This document shows positions 1 through 10,055 of a DNA stretch of 64,000 bases, one piece after another; position 1 is the stretch's first letter; each line of letters begins with the position of its first letter. The DNA lies in contig CANTUQ010000003.1 of the NCBI GenBank assembly GCA_947683425.1, forward strand, positions 6,855,501-6,919,500. Direction: 5' to 3'. The position numbers and the translations under genes were made by a program. Below the pieces are notes generated by a model that was not told the DNA's origin, made no database searches, and saw nothing but the letters and a program-made list of their open reading frames with translations. Source of the DNA: Excoecaria cochinchinensis (taxonomy: Eukaryota; Streptophyta; Magnoliopsida; Malpighiales; Euphorbiaceae).

Positions 1-753
1 CTTTATTCCTACATCAGATCTTGTGTTTGATGTTTTAAGTTCTAAAAAAAAAATATCGTTGGTACTGTTCAAGTTACTGCTCATAGTACTATTCACAGCA
101 CTGTTCATCCGAATTTTTTTTTTAAAAAAAAAAGAGAAAAGTCAACATTGAGATAAAGTTAGGAAAGAAAAATCACAAAGAAACAAAAATTTAGATTTGG
201 TCATACTTTAAATTTGGAGACTAATTTGAAAAGTCAAAGTGAATATTTATGGGTAGTCGTCATTTTTGACTTCTTTGATTTCTTGTCTTTACATTCATTG
301 TATCAAAATTGACTTTTCCATTAGGGAGATATCAATTTCTGCATTTATGCATTAGTTGTCTTTTTCTTTCACTCTAAGTTGCTATTTTTATTGTCTTTTG
401 TAATTTTGCTTCTAGTACACCATAATTAACAAATTGATTCTTGTTAATTAAAATCTGTAATTTTGGACAGCATACATATCTTCTTCTTGTGTGCTCTTTC
501 GTTTTATTCCTTCCGGTAATTTTTGCTTCTAGTTTTGAACCTATCTTATTTGTTAAGTATTTTCATTGTATTCCTTTTATATTTGCTGCTTGTGAATTAT
601 TTTGGTTGGAAATTAAATTCTGAAGTGCAACTGAGGACAGCAAGCTTGAATGGTAAAAAGGCTTGAGTGAGTGAGCTTAAAAGAGGGTAAAAGCCAAATA
701 GAGTGACACGAGTGGAGTTACATATTTTGAGTGAAACACGTGAGGAAGTGATT

Positions 754-1530
754 ATGAGGATGTCCTATTACAAGTCAAGACGACATTTAGATCAAGAAAC
801 ATTGGATGAGTTAAAAAAGGATACTAAGTTATTGAAGGAAGACCTTAAAAATGCAGAATTGCGGTTTAAACAACTTTTTAGACAATTAGGTAAGTGTTTG
901 CAAAAGGAGAAAATAAAGAAAGGGGAAGTTGTAGTGGAAGAGATTATCTGTGAAGCTGAAAGAGATGCTATAGATTTATATGACGATGATGTTGTAAATG
1001 AGGAAGACATAAGTGGAAGTGTAGACGTTGATTGTTTGAGGGAAAAGGAAGAAGATTGTAAAATGGAAGATGCTTGTTTAGTTGAGTTGGATGATCAACA
1101 TGTTATGATTGATCATGTGGTGCTTCAGGAGGTTGAATTGAACATGGAAAAAGAAGATAATCATGATCAAAATGAGATTCCTGAATTAACTAACCATGCT
1201 TTTCCTAGTTTTTGTGTTAACTTGCAGGAACATGATGAGTTCTTTTTTGAAGAAGCAGTCATATTATTTCCACCTATTCCCAAGATTGTCTATGAAGATC
1301 AATTTATTCCACAAGCTTCAATTCCCAACTTAAATAAAACGAAGATTCGAGGACGAATCTTTTCTAAAGAGGGAGGGGATGATGCGTGCACAGGGGGGTC
1401 AACCCATCATGGCAATCCTACGCAGGTCAAATTGTGGAAGTTATGGAGATTCAAGAGAGAGTTGAGCCAAATTGTGCTATATCTAATCCAATGGGGCCAA
1501 ATGCAAAAGATGGGCTTCAATTGTGCTTGA
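754..1530 (+). CDS. Acidic coiled-coil ORF at the 3' end of element L
   Basis: This ORF encodes about 258 residues from the first in-frame ATG at 754; the frame is open upstream to about 703 without an ATG. Residues 10-60 are rich in Lys, Glu and Leu and look like a coiled coil (TLDELKKDTKLLKEDLKNAE). Residues 60-170 are strongly acidic. The part near KTKIRGRIFSKEGGDD runs across the polypurine tract, and the last 50 codons lie inside the 3' LTR, so the C-terminus is probably not under coding selection. The tail resembles the extreme C-terminus of plant Ty3/gypsy pol, but no RT or integrase motif precedes it. It could be a non-autonomous element's replacement ORF or a spliced exon. Function unknown. 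Confidence 0.4.
   Translation: MRMSYYKSRRHLDQETLDELKKDTKLLKEDLKNAELRFKQLFRQLGKCLQKEKIKKGEVVVEEIICEAERDAIDLYDDDVVNEEDISGSVDVDCLREKEEDCKMEDACLVELDDQHVMIDHVVLQEVELNMEKEDNHDQNEIPELTNHAFPSFCVNLQEHDEFFFEEAVILFPPIPKIVYEDQFIPQASIPNLNKTKIRGRIFSKEGGDDACTGGSTHHGNPTQVKLWKLWRFKRELSQIVLYLIQWGQMQKMGFNCA
1366..1379 (+). other. Polypurine tract of element L
   Basis: A purine-only run (AAAGAGGGAGGGGA) lies immediately before the TGATGCG start of the LTR, as expected for the plus-strand primer of an LTR retrotransposon. Confidence 0.7.
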
Positions 1531-1737
1531 TTAATCTCGAAGAGTAGCTTTAGGCTGCCCAAGGGGCTTATTTTATTATGTTCAACTTGTTTTGTTTTAA
1601 TTATTTAGTTGGACCCTCATATAGCTTAATAAGCTTATTTTAAGTGAGTTGGGCTTACTTTAAGTTGGGCTCATTTAAATTAATTATTTTAGGCTTGTGG
1701 GTTGTTGTATTTTAGAGTTAATAAGTTTGGGCTTTAG

Positions 1738-1925
1738 TTATTTGGTGGGAGGCCCATGTGTTAGGTGGCCTTTTGACTTATTTAGGGTTTGGTGGGAGGC
1801 TTATGTGTTAGGTGGCCATGTGTTAGATGGCCATGTGTTCGGTGGCCTTTTGACTTATTTAGGGTTTGGTGGGAGGCCCATGTGTTTGGTGGCCATGTGT
1901 TAGGTGGACTTTTGACTTATTTAGG
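1738..1925 (+). repeat. Imperfect tandem repeat in U3 of L's LTR
   Basis: Three imperfect units are built from TTTGGTGGGAGGCCCATGTG, GTTAGGTGGCC and TTTTGACTTATTTAGGG, with short internal reiterations of GGTGGCCATGTGTTA. The array lies just upstream of the TATA box, where LTR enhancer repeats are often found. No function can be read directly. Confidence 0.65.
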
Positions 1926-1945
1926 GTTACCTACCTTTTGGGGGC

Positions 1946-1953
1946 TATAAATA
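1946..1953 (+). promoter_or_regulatory. TATA box of L's LTR
   Basis: TATAAATA follows GGGGGC about 310 bp before the LTR end. It is the only good TATA match in the LTR and marks the likely U3/R promoter. Confidence 0.6.
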
Positions 1954-2258
1954 CCTCATTATAAGTTGTAAAAGACATATCTAAAACACTTTTGAATACC
2001 ATCATTTGGATTGGCCGAATTTTCTTCATTGGAGAGGAAAGCTTGTCTTCTTCTTTTGCATCAAGAACTTAAATTCTTATCAAGGTATTTACTTTGTGGC
2101 GAATTCTGTTCTTATGTTTTTAAATCAATCTATTATAAGCATTTCCATTCACATGTTGTTTGGGGGTTCTTTAGATTGGGAGTTTCTTCTTGTTCATGTT
2201 CATGTCATATTGTATGTTTAAGGGGTTTCGAGTTCTTTAGCCTTGGGGTTCCGCATCA

Positions 2259-2989
2259 AATAGTTTTCCTGAAGTCACTCCGAAAATGCACTTCTTGGGG
2301 TTAAGTCGCAGATTATACTTGTCAATCCTGGTGAAGAACTTTTCAAGAGCTTCAAAGTGCCCCTCTCGGGTGGCTGACTTGACCATCACGTCATCGACAT
2401 ACACTTCTACCTCTTTGTGGATCAGGTCACTTAAGATCTTGGTCGCCATCCTCTGGTATGTGGCCCCTACATTCTTCAGGCCGAAAGGCATGACTCGGTA
2501 GGCGTAGGTCCCCCATTTCGTGATGAAAGCGGTCTTAACCCGGTCAGCTATTTTGTTCAGGATCTGGTTGTAGCCCACATAACCATCTCCAAAGCTGTAC
2601 ATCGCGTAATTGGCGGCGCTGTCTATCAACACATCAATGTGGGATAGTGGAAAGTCATCTTTAGGGCAGGCCTTGTTCAGATCTCGATAATCCACACACA
2701 CCCGGACCTTTCCGTTCTTCTTTGCTACAGGAACCACATTTGCCAACCATGTAGGATACTGCACTTCAACAAGGAACTTGGCTTCAATTTGCTATCGAAT
2801 TTCCTCCTTGACCTTGTCAGCCCATTCTGGTCTGAGCTTTCTCAACTTCTGTTTCATAGGCTTATAGTCCGGATAAGTCGGGATAGCATGTTCTGCCACA
2901 TCTTGGTCAATTCCTGGCATGTCCTCATAGGTCCAGGCAAAGACTTTTTCATGTTTTCTTATTATTCTCTCAAAATTTTCTCTCCTCAG
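2259..2989 (-). pseudogene. Element A reverse transcriptase, N-terminal part
   Basis: The minus strand encodes the RT fingers and palm: KVRVCVDYRDLNKACPKDDF, then FGDGYVGYNQI with the first catalytic Asp, MPFGLKN, and YVDDVMVKS with the two further Asp residues near 2400-2390. An in-frame TAG at about 2793 sits where D has Gln. Coding homology ends abruptly at 2259 in the block that reads GKLLGH in D, so the thumb, RNase H and integrase are absent. The break coincides with the LTR end of element L and is an insertion, not decay. Confidence 0.85.
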
Positions 2990-4857
2990 GAGTTATATTT
3001 GATGCTATTAGAATTTCTCTTGGATTTTTCGAGGTTCCAAGATTTAAAGGCGTTGTATCAGTGGAATCGATGTCAAAAATTGATGGAATATGATCATGTT
3101 CATGCATGTTGAAATCATTAGAAACATCGCACAATTAAGAGAAATCGTTTGCCTTATTAATAATATTATAATTGTCATTTACATCATAAAAGAGTTCTAG
3201 AATAAAAAGATAGTCTAAGCTAGAGTCTTCTTCTGCCACTCCAGAGGCTGATGCTATTGCAGCTAGTTCATTGGCTTCCTGATTCAGCAGAGGCCCCTCA
3301 GGCATGTCGGAGGAAATCTTCAAATCCCCCATCTTCGGTTCTAATTCCGCTATCTTCTCTTTCCCTTTCAGCCAACATCTTTTCGGTGATAACCTCTTCA
3401 GGCTCGCATCTGTCCCAAGTGATACCCTGAGTCATGACCTCCTCATCCCAGAAGCCCTCAGCAGTCTTGATAAACCCGACTCTCTAGTTAAATACATCAT
3501 TAAAGATCTCGAACCCAGGGACAATCCTCCCCTTCACCCATTGCGGCTCATCTTCGCCAGTATAAGCGCAGACTGAGGATGCTGGTACAAAGCTTTCTGA
3601 AATGTGAGGGATCTTATCCGCCGCTTTCTTCTTGCCGAAGCTGCCTCTGTACCCCATACCTTTCCGGTTCTTCTGACCTCGAGTGGTGATCGCGGTTTGC
3701 AATCCTTGAGAGTTTCTGCCCAAACCAGCCCCAGGGAGATAATGCATCTTCTTCAACATATTAACCACAGCTGGGTTATCCACTGATCCGCACTCTTCTC
3801 TTATCATGGACACGTGGAAGCCACTGAATGGCTGATTAGCTATTTCAAGCGCTGAGACCTGGTTCTCCTTGGCTGCCTTGATAGTAACCACCTCCCGTTC
3901 ATGTGGGAACTTTATCATTTGATGCAGCGTGGATGGCACTCCTCCTAATTTGTGAAACCAGGGTCTCCCAAGCAGAGCTGAGAAGTTAGCAGGGATGGGC
4001 AGAACTACAAATTCTACCTCCACTTCAATGGGTCCTGTCTTGACCAAGGTCTTAAAGGTTCCCGAGGCTTGCCTCCTCGAATTATCATAGGCTGTGATAG
4101 TCAGATCTGATCCACTGAGCATATCCTCGTTTAAACCAAAAGCCTGCAGAGCTATCAGGGGGCACACATTGATAGAAGACCCATCATCTACCATAACACA
4201 AGCAGTGTGCTTCTCGTTAATCTGCGCTTTGATGTACAGGGGTCTGTTATGATTACGGCCTTCGACCTGTAGGTCGGCATCAGAAAAGACCAATCTCTCC
4301 TCGGATCCTCCCTTAACCAAGCCCAAAAGTTCTGATGGGGAAATCGTGGTGGCGACCGTGGCCTCGACCAAAGCCTCTACTACCTTCTGCCTATGAGAGG
4401 GGGACTGTCTCAAAAGATCCCAGATGGATATTTGAGCCGCAGTTTTCTTCAATTGCTTGACAATCTGATTCTCCTCTGGCTCTTTCTCTGCTGGCGTCTG
4501 TGCTGGCTCAGGTAGCCTTGTAATCTCAGGGACCACTCTCCCGCTTCTAGTTACAACCCCTATTTCTTCTTTGTCTTCATCAGACCCCCATAAGTCAAGG
4601 TTTATCTCTCCCTCCTCCTCGGCTTCTCCGCCGCTCTCACTGCTAGACCAGCAATCAAGGGTCGCCACGACTGCTCTCTCCTCTCTATCTTTAGAACAGT
4701 CAGCAGCAAAATTCTCACTCCCATATAGATCTTGTAGCACGTACCACTCTGGCAAGCTAGATCCGATCATAAACACGGGTGGTGGTACGGCATTATAACC
4801 GGGCTTCTTCTCAGTTTCCCTCTTCTCAGGGTCAGAAATTTTCTTGCTATCAATCAA
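2976..4857 (-). pseudogene. Element A protease, G-patch and linker region
   Basis: The 4857-3487 frame holds the retropepsin core (VMVDDGSSINVCPL; the DDGSS form fits the lineage) and LPIPANFSALLGRPWFHKLG. Next comes a G-patch-like segment (MLKKMHYLPGAGLGRNSQG), as found after protease in some retroelements. A TAG at 3484-3486 replaces a Trp codon of D. Near 3372 an 8-bp deletion relative to D shifts the frame, and near 2980 a 2-bp deletion in an A-run shifts it again before RT. The linker (FDIDST...LNLGTS, EILIASNITPEER) is still recognisable. Confidence 0.8.
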
Positions 4858-6144
4858 GTCTTGGATAGAGTGCCGCAGCGCTTTGCATTTATCTGTGATA
4901 TGGCCTGAGTGCTAGTGAAATGCACAGAATTCATTGTCTTTGTGCCCAAGCTTCCCCTGCATCATAGCAGGTCTAGGAGCTAAGAGCTGCAATTTCCCTT
5001 CCTTCATTAACCTTCTCAAGACCCAAGATAATGGTCTCCCCAAGTTCGAAAACTTCCTCTGGGTGGTTACCTCAGTAGCAGACACCTCACCTGTTCTTCT
5101 GGTGCTACCACTGGGACCCGCCGGCCTACTGGTTCCTTGACCGGGGTTAGCCCTTTTGGCAAAATTATCATTATTAGCTTTCCTAGCAAAGAACTCTCCC
5201 TCTGCCTTGATGGCTATATCCTTGAGAGACTCCCAGTCCTTCAACCCCTTCATCTTCAACCCATCTTTCAAGTACGGGCTTGAGTTCTTGATAAATAAAC
5301 GAATCTGGTCCTAGGTGTCCGGTTTTCTCCGTATCTCCATTACTCGGTTCCGCCATCGGGTGAGATAATCGTGGAAAGATTCTCCGGCCTTCTGCTGGAG
5401 CAGTTCAAGATCTTTTAAAGTCACCTCCATTCTAGTGTTACAGTCATACTGCCTCACAAACTCCTCAGTGAGCAGATCCCAATCTTCTTTAGTGCGACGG
5501 TCGAGACCATGATACCAGTCGATGGCATGGGCGGTCAGACTCAGACAAAAGTATTCTACTTTCTGCTTCTTAGACAACATGGTCCCTTTCATGACCAGAG
5601 AATACTGTTTCACATGAGCGGTTGGGTCAGAAGTTCCATCAAATTTCGGCACGTCTGGCATCTTAAAGTTGTAAGGGATCGGGTCCTCTCCCTCCAATTC
5701 TTTATCTTCTGGGTTCATCCCTTGACCCCTGCTCAACATACGGGCCATAGCTTTGAACCTCTCTTCCATCTTCTTTAAAATGAAGTCATCAGCCTGAGGT
5801 GCCTTCCCCCTCTCAGATGCAATGCTCATCCTATCATCTTCGAGATCTCTATCATCATCAATTCTCAGCATAGGCCATCTTCTCTGCTCTCCCGAGACTA
5901 CTGACCTTAACTCTACTGGCAGCGGCCTAACAGGCTCTTCTCGTCTTTCAGCCCTTTCTTCCTTTGGCTCATTCTGTCTCACAGGAGGAGGAGGATTCTG
6001 TGGAGCCGGGTTCTGTGGAGCATTCTGTTGTGCCAGGGCGGTCAACATATTCATCATTCTACCCTCGAATTCCTTAAATTGCCGGCCCACTTCTTTCGCA
6101 ATCATGGCCCTGGTGGCGTCATCCCCTCTAGGTGAGTTTGCCAT
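4858..6144 (-). pseudogene. Element A gag
   Basis: It starts at the conserved ATG of MANSPRGDDATRAMI (6144). Visible parts are a Pro-rich stretch (QNPAPQNPPPPVRQNEP), the gag core (KMPDVPKFDGTSDPTAHVKQ, IDWYHGLDRRTKEDWDLL, ESFHDYLTRWRNRVME) and a zinc-finger-like end (CAFH.HSGHITDKC). Two in-frame TAG codons, at 5311-5313 and 4912-4914, sit where D has Gln. Otherwise the frame is continuous, so only point mutations broke it. The capsid region is about as long as in D. Confidence 0.85.
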
Positions 6145-6147
6145 CTG

Positions 6148-7043
6148 AGATACAGTACCGCTGATTTTTGATAAAATTTCTGGTAGACCCTCTCTATCTG
6201 ACAGCTCAGATGTGGGAACTCGGATCAGTCGTCCGGTTGGTGATCTAGTCCACCTGGGAAGATCTATGATGGCTGTAGGGACAAGACGTTAGCCATAATG
6301 CATGAAATGCAGGTGTAATGCATGGTTGTGATATGCAACACTCACAGAGCATAAGCAAGCAAGTAGGTCCTTCCACCCTTATTTCTCCCACACACGTGGT
6401 TGTGCAGTCTCTTTCCTAGGTGGCATTAGCCCAGGGGTCAACGAGGTACCCGATGGTCACACATGGTGCGCGGCGAAAAAATCGGCAGCTTGACACTCCT
6501 ATGCTAATGTACAAGCGAATGGATAATGATCGTCACGTATTTGGACGTTCCATAAATTTCGACATGGGCCTACCGGGGCATGATAGCCTTTAGCTAGCTT
6601 ACCAAGCGAGACATCTGGACTCACACAATACATGAGGATCCATATAGCAAGCATGGAATTAGGGTTCATTTCACCTGTGGAAAGTAACTATGGCCATTTC
6701 ATGAGCTTTGGATAGGGGAGATGTTTCTTTAAGGCTACCCAAGCATGATCCCTGCCGACAGGTCTAGCTCATCACGAGCATAGCGACCGATCGGGTCATC
6801 ATTTTGATATACCATTTGAGCTACGTGGCTTGGGCTGTGATTATCCTTAACACTTCCCCAAATTGAGTGAAAATGAGGTCGTACTTCAGGAACGCACCGG
6901 GGCTAAAAGAGGGACCAAACTAGCATATTCTAAGGCTCTAACGATATGCGAATGCAATTTTGAGAGAAAGCAAATTTATGAATTAAATTTTAATCATAAA
7001 TATTAAGCGAGGTATTTTCAAATCGAAATCTCGAACCATAAAC
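6148..7043 (-). other. Element A 5' leader
   Basis: This is untranslated sequence between PBS and gag, about 0.9 kb. It contains the CCGATCGG palindrome (6787-6794) and blocks shared with the leaders of D, E and C. A pyrimidine-CAG followed by CCATCATAGATC just upstream of gag looks like a splice acceptor and is also present in D. No gene is seen. Confidence 0.7.
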
Positions 7044-7062
7044 GTCCCCAGTGGAGTCGCCA
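7044..7062 (-). other. Primer-binding site of element A (tRNA-Arg type)
   Basis: On the minus strand TGGCGACTCCACTGGGGAC lies one base inside the LTR end. It matches the 3' end expected for plant tRNA-Arg (with CCA), the primer used by Ogre/Tat elements. Confidence 0.8.
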
Positions 7063-7063
7063 C

Positions 7064-7825
7064 TGTGACGCGCGCCGGATCCCCGCGGCCGCCTAGGGGA
7101 CCGCCCGCTCAAGGGCAATCGAGGCATTTGTGGGTCCGTTGACAGCTTGCAATAAATTGCAAGTGCGTCTATGTTGGGCAACAAGGAGGTTTCATGGAGT
7201 CGCCACCCAATAGAACATTGGGAAAGTTACTCTCGCCTCGGAGAGCCTAAGACTGCGCTTGGCATCCATTTTGGGCCAGCCAAAGGGGTCTTGGAAGGTA
7301 AACCTCTCGCCCTAAGGAGCCTAGGATTAGCGCTAAAGTCTCGTGGCACAAAAAGGTGTCTTGGAGGGTAAACCTCTAGCCTCTTTGAGCCCAAAGACTA
7401 GAGCTGGGTCCGGGATTTCTCATCTATTTCTACCTCTATTATTTTATGATCAAGTTTTAATTATCATTGATTCGCTCTCTCTCCACACGGTGCAATTGAT
7501 TAAAGGCGCATTCATTCACATTTGGAAAGCCGTAAATAGTCAAGTAAATATCAAAGCGATAAATTACAATAATACAAGGAGCGGAATACAACTCCCTTTT
7601 ATAAATGTGCTATACATACACAAATCGGGGCATTGCTTATTATGAGGACTTTGGTCCTCGCATGTATTATTATCAAAATTGGATGTTTTGATTTTATTTG
7701 TGATGATTTTCATTGGATAAAAATAGGGCGTTGGACCCTTGCATTTGTGTAAACCTCATTTTATTGAATGTAAAACATTGAGTCATTTTTATACATTAAC
7801 GAGATATGAAAAGAGTATATCCATA
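7064..7825 (-). repeat. Element A 5' LTR, inner part (U5 side)
   Basis: It starts TGTGACGCGCGCC (reverse strand ends CGTCACA) next to the PBS and aligns with the first 760 bp of D's LTRs. It stops at 7825 where D begins and continues at 25250. A PBS-like TGGCGACTCCA (7195-7205) next to a CCCAAT/ATTGGG hairpin (7206-7222) lies in U5. Confidence 0.85.
7821..7825. repeat. Left target-site duplication of element D
   Basis: CCATA precedes D's TGTGACG; CCGTA (25250-25254) follows D's right end. Removing D and one copy restores continuous A LTR sequence, so this is a 5-bp duplication with one later substitution. Confidence 0.75.
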
Positions 7826-8805
7826 TGTGACGCGCGCCGGATCCCGATGCGCCGCCCTTTCGGACCGCCCGGACGTGGGCGATCGGGGCATTTGCGGGTC
7901 CGTTGGCATCTCGCGATGAATCGCAAGTGCGTCTATGTTGGGCAACAAGGAGGTATCATGGAGTCGCCACCCAATAGAACATTGGGAAAGTTACTCTCGC
8001 CTCGGAGAGCCTAAGACTGCGCTTGGTATCCATTTTGGGCCAGCTAGAGGGATCATGGAAGGTGAACTTCTCACCCTAAAGAGCCTAGGATTAGCGCTAA
8101 AATCTCGTGACCCAAGAAGTATTTTGGAGGATAACCTCTAACCTCTCGAGCCCAAAGACCAGAGCTGGGTCCGGGATTTCTCATCTATTTCTACCTCAAT
8201 TAGTTTATGATCAAATTTTAATGTCATTAATTCGCTCTCTCTCCACACTATGCAGTTTGATTAAAAGGTGCATTTATTCACATCTTGAAAGCGATAAATG
8301 ATCAAATAGACAATAAAAGCAATAGATTACAATAATACAAGGAGCGGAATACAACTCCCTTTTGTAAATGTGCGGATCATACATAAATCGGGACATTGCT
8401 TATTCTGAGGACTTTGGTCCTCGCATGCATCGTTATTAAAATTGTATGTTTTCATTGTGATGATTTTATTGGATAAAATAGGACATTGGTCCAGTTTTGT
8501 GTAAACCTCGTTTTATTAAATATAAAACCATTGAGTCATTTTTATACATCAACGAGATATGAAAGGAGTACATCCATATGCATAAGATAATCAATAAAAG
8601 AAATGAAACAAGAGGATTAGGAAACTAAACCGGACGAGATCCTCCAAACATGGTAGATAGCCGCTCAAGCTTGAAATAATCCAGGAGGACCGATGTACAA
8701 TCACAGAAAGTTAAGAGATGTTAATATACATAAAATTAACATATAAGAAATCAACGAGACTGGATAGAGATGAAAAATGATTTAAAAAAGATGGAGACAG
8801 AACCC

Positions 8806-8933
8806 ACCGACGGCCTTTCTTGGTTGACCGACGGGCGTCAGTTCGGTTATCCGATATGCCCGTTTGTCACTAAAGATTGGGCGTCTGTAGGTGGGTGACC
8901 GATGGGCGTCGGTCATGAAGATGACCCGTCGGT
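8806..8933. promoter_or_regulatory. ACCGAC/GTCGGT cluster downstream of the D LTR promoter
   Basis: The cluster holds ACCGAC at 8806, ACCGAC-GGGC-GTCAG at 8827-8841, ACCGAT-GGGC-GTCGGT at 8898-8913 and GTCGGT at 8928-8933. The 5' LTR copy has a perfect version at 24208-24223. RCCGAC is the known core of DRE/CRT elements bound by plant DREB/CBF factors. Position relative to the TATA box suggests it is in the transcribed leader. Function is inferred. Confidence 0.45.
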
Positions 8934-9425
8934 CACCTCTATCTCCGAAAAACAGAAAGGAAAAAAGAAACCTTTCAAGGTCAAAAAGCAGGTTTTATCC
9001 CAAAAGGAGATAAGAGAGTCAAAATAAAAAAAAGTAATGACAGATATTCAAAAATTTCACAGAATAAATAAAAAATTAAATATGAGATGAAATGGAGGAA
9101 GGATCCGAAATATTTACCCTCAGATAATCACTTTAGGTGAGATTCTGGTGTCGGTTAGAGCCCCGCACGTTCCACGAGAAGCAGAGATGAAAGATTAAAG
9201 AGAGAAAATGAGATATTTCACCTTCAATCCTTCAGAAAATCGATTTTGGAGTCAAAATCTAAAGAAAACTAATTAGCTTTTAGTTCCTTTGATTGATTTG
9301 ATCCTTGATTCAATAGAGTTCTTTTAGAAAAAGTGTTTTTGGAAGAGAGAGAAAATGTGCTTGAAATTGGGCAGAGTTTCCTCTTCTGAAAATTTTTCCA
9401 ACCCCTTTCAAATGAAAATCCGGAG

Positions 9426-9641
9426 CTTTTATAGCCAGACACGACCGACGGGCGTCGGTGTATAGAGGCGGGCGTCGAAAGAATCCTTCTGATACAAGGA
9501 TTAGTCCTACGGCCCTGCCACATCCACCGACGGGCGTCGGAAGGGTTGCGTGCTCCGGGAAACCAGGCGGCAATCTGACAGGGGCGGTGATTTTTCGACG
9601 GGCGTTGGAAAATACCCAGAGCCGTCGGTGACTCGGAGCGA
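9426..9641 (-). promoter_or_regulatory. D LTR promoter: TATA box with palindromic DRE-like sites
   Basis: TATAAAAG reads on the minus strand at 9433-9426. Upstream on that strand are ACCGACGGGCGTCGGT (9444-9459, a perfect inverted repeat of 6-bp arms around GGGC), ACCGACGGGCGTCGGA (9526-9541), a mutated third palindrome near 9595-9608 and a single GTCGGT near 9623. In the 5' LTR the third palindrome is intact with 10-bp arms (24973-24996). Confidence 0.6.
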
Positions 9642-9866
9642 CGGGCCGGCTCGACAGACGGGCTGGCTGTCTGTGGAGGACAAAAAGCCCTTTGACTCGA
9701 AAAAAACCTCTGTTTTTCTCTCCTTCGGCCCAGGAATGATAAAAACCTCACTTCTCATGGAACGCGGGCCTAAAACTTCTAAATCCAACCTACCATACAG
9801 GCTTGGACACTGATTTCATCATAGGGTAACCTCTGATCCGGACTGCTCCGGGACACGGTGCTTACA

Positions 9867-9950
9867 GTTGCCCCCAGTTTTGGGGAAACTAGTGCACAGG
9901 CGTCTAGATAAGCCAAGACTTAGAGAAAGGTCAGAAAGGAAGCGTACCTG
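9867..9950 (-). other. Polypurine tract and conserved pre-PPT block of D
   Basis: On the minus strand CCCCAAAACTGGGGGCAAC abuts the TGTAAG start of the 3' LTR. About 40 bp upstream is TTGGCTTATCTAGRCGCC-like sequence, and CAGGTACGCT lies at 9950-9941. Elements B, E and C have the same order of motifs at their 3' ends. The G-rich stretch is the likely plus-strand primer. Confidence 0.65.
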
Positions 9951-10055
9951 CGACGGCTTTTCACCCTCCGCACCTTCTGCCGAGTGGACCTTATCTCGAT
10001 CCGCTCGGAGGTGCAAAGATATTTCCATCGGCCTTTTCTCGACCCGTAGGTACTC

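Larger units (their letters stand above)
1..2258 (+). mobile_element. Element L: 3' end of a Ty3/gypsy-type LTR retrotransposon
   Basis: This is the downstream end of an LTR retrotransposon whose left part lies outside the window. It has AT-rich internal sequence (1-700, no recognisable gene), an ORF, a polypurine tract at 1366-1379 and a terminal LTR at 1380-2258. The right boundary is sharp: at 2259 the sequence becomes the reverse strand of another element's reverse transcriptase, starting inside a codon block. L therefore inserted into element A, and AATAG at 2259-2263 is the expected right target-site duplication. The left copy is out of view. The sequence just before the PPT (AAGATTCGAGGACGAAT) is a common 3' pol-end signature in plant Ty3/gypsy elements. 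Confidence 0.75.
1380..2258 (+). repeat. 3' LTR of element L (879 bp)
   Basis: It begins TGATGCG and ends CGCATCA, a perfect 7-bp terminal inverted repeat with TG...CA ends. It follows a polypurine tract and contains a TATA box at 1946-1953 and a tandem repeat in the presumed U3 (1738-1925). The other LTR is outside the window, so divergence cannot be measured. Confidence 0.8.
7826..9866 (-). repeat. 3' LTR of element D (2041 bp)
   Basis: It is bounded by TGTGACG and CTTACA (minus strand TGTAAG...GTCACA) and pairs with 23208-25249. A TATA box lies on the minus strand at 9433-9426, with palindromic ACCGAC/GTCGGT sites upstream. The U5 side carries a hairpin (7970-7986) and PBS-like sequence (7959-7969). 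Confidence 0.9.

Noticed and set aside
1..700. Possible host gene upstream of L's ORF
   Set aside because: AT-rich with only short frames; no conserved motif; better read as element interior.
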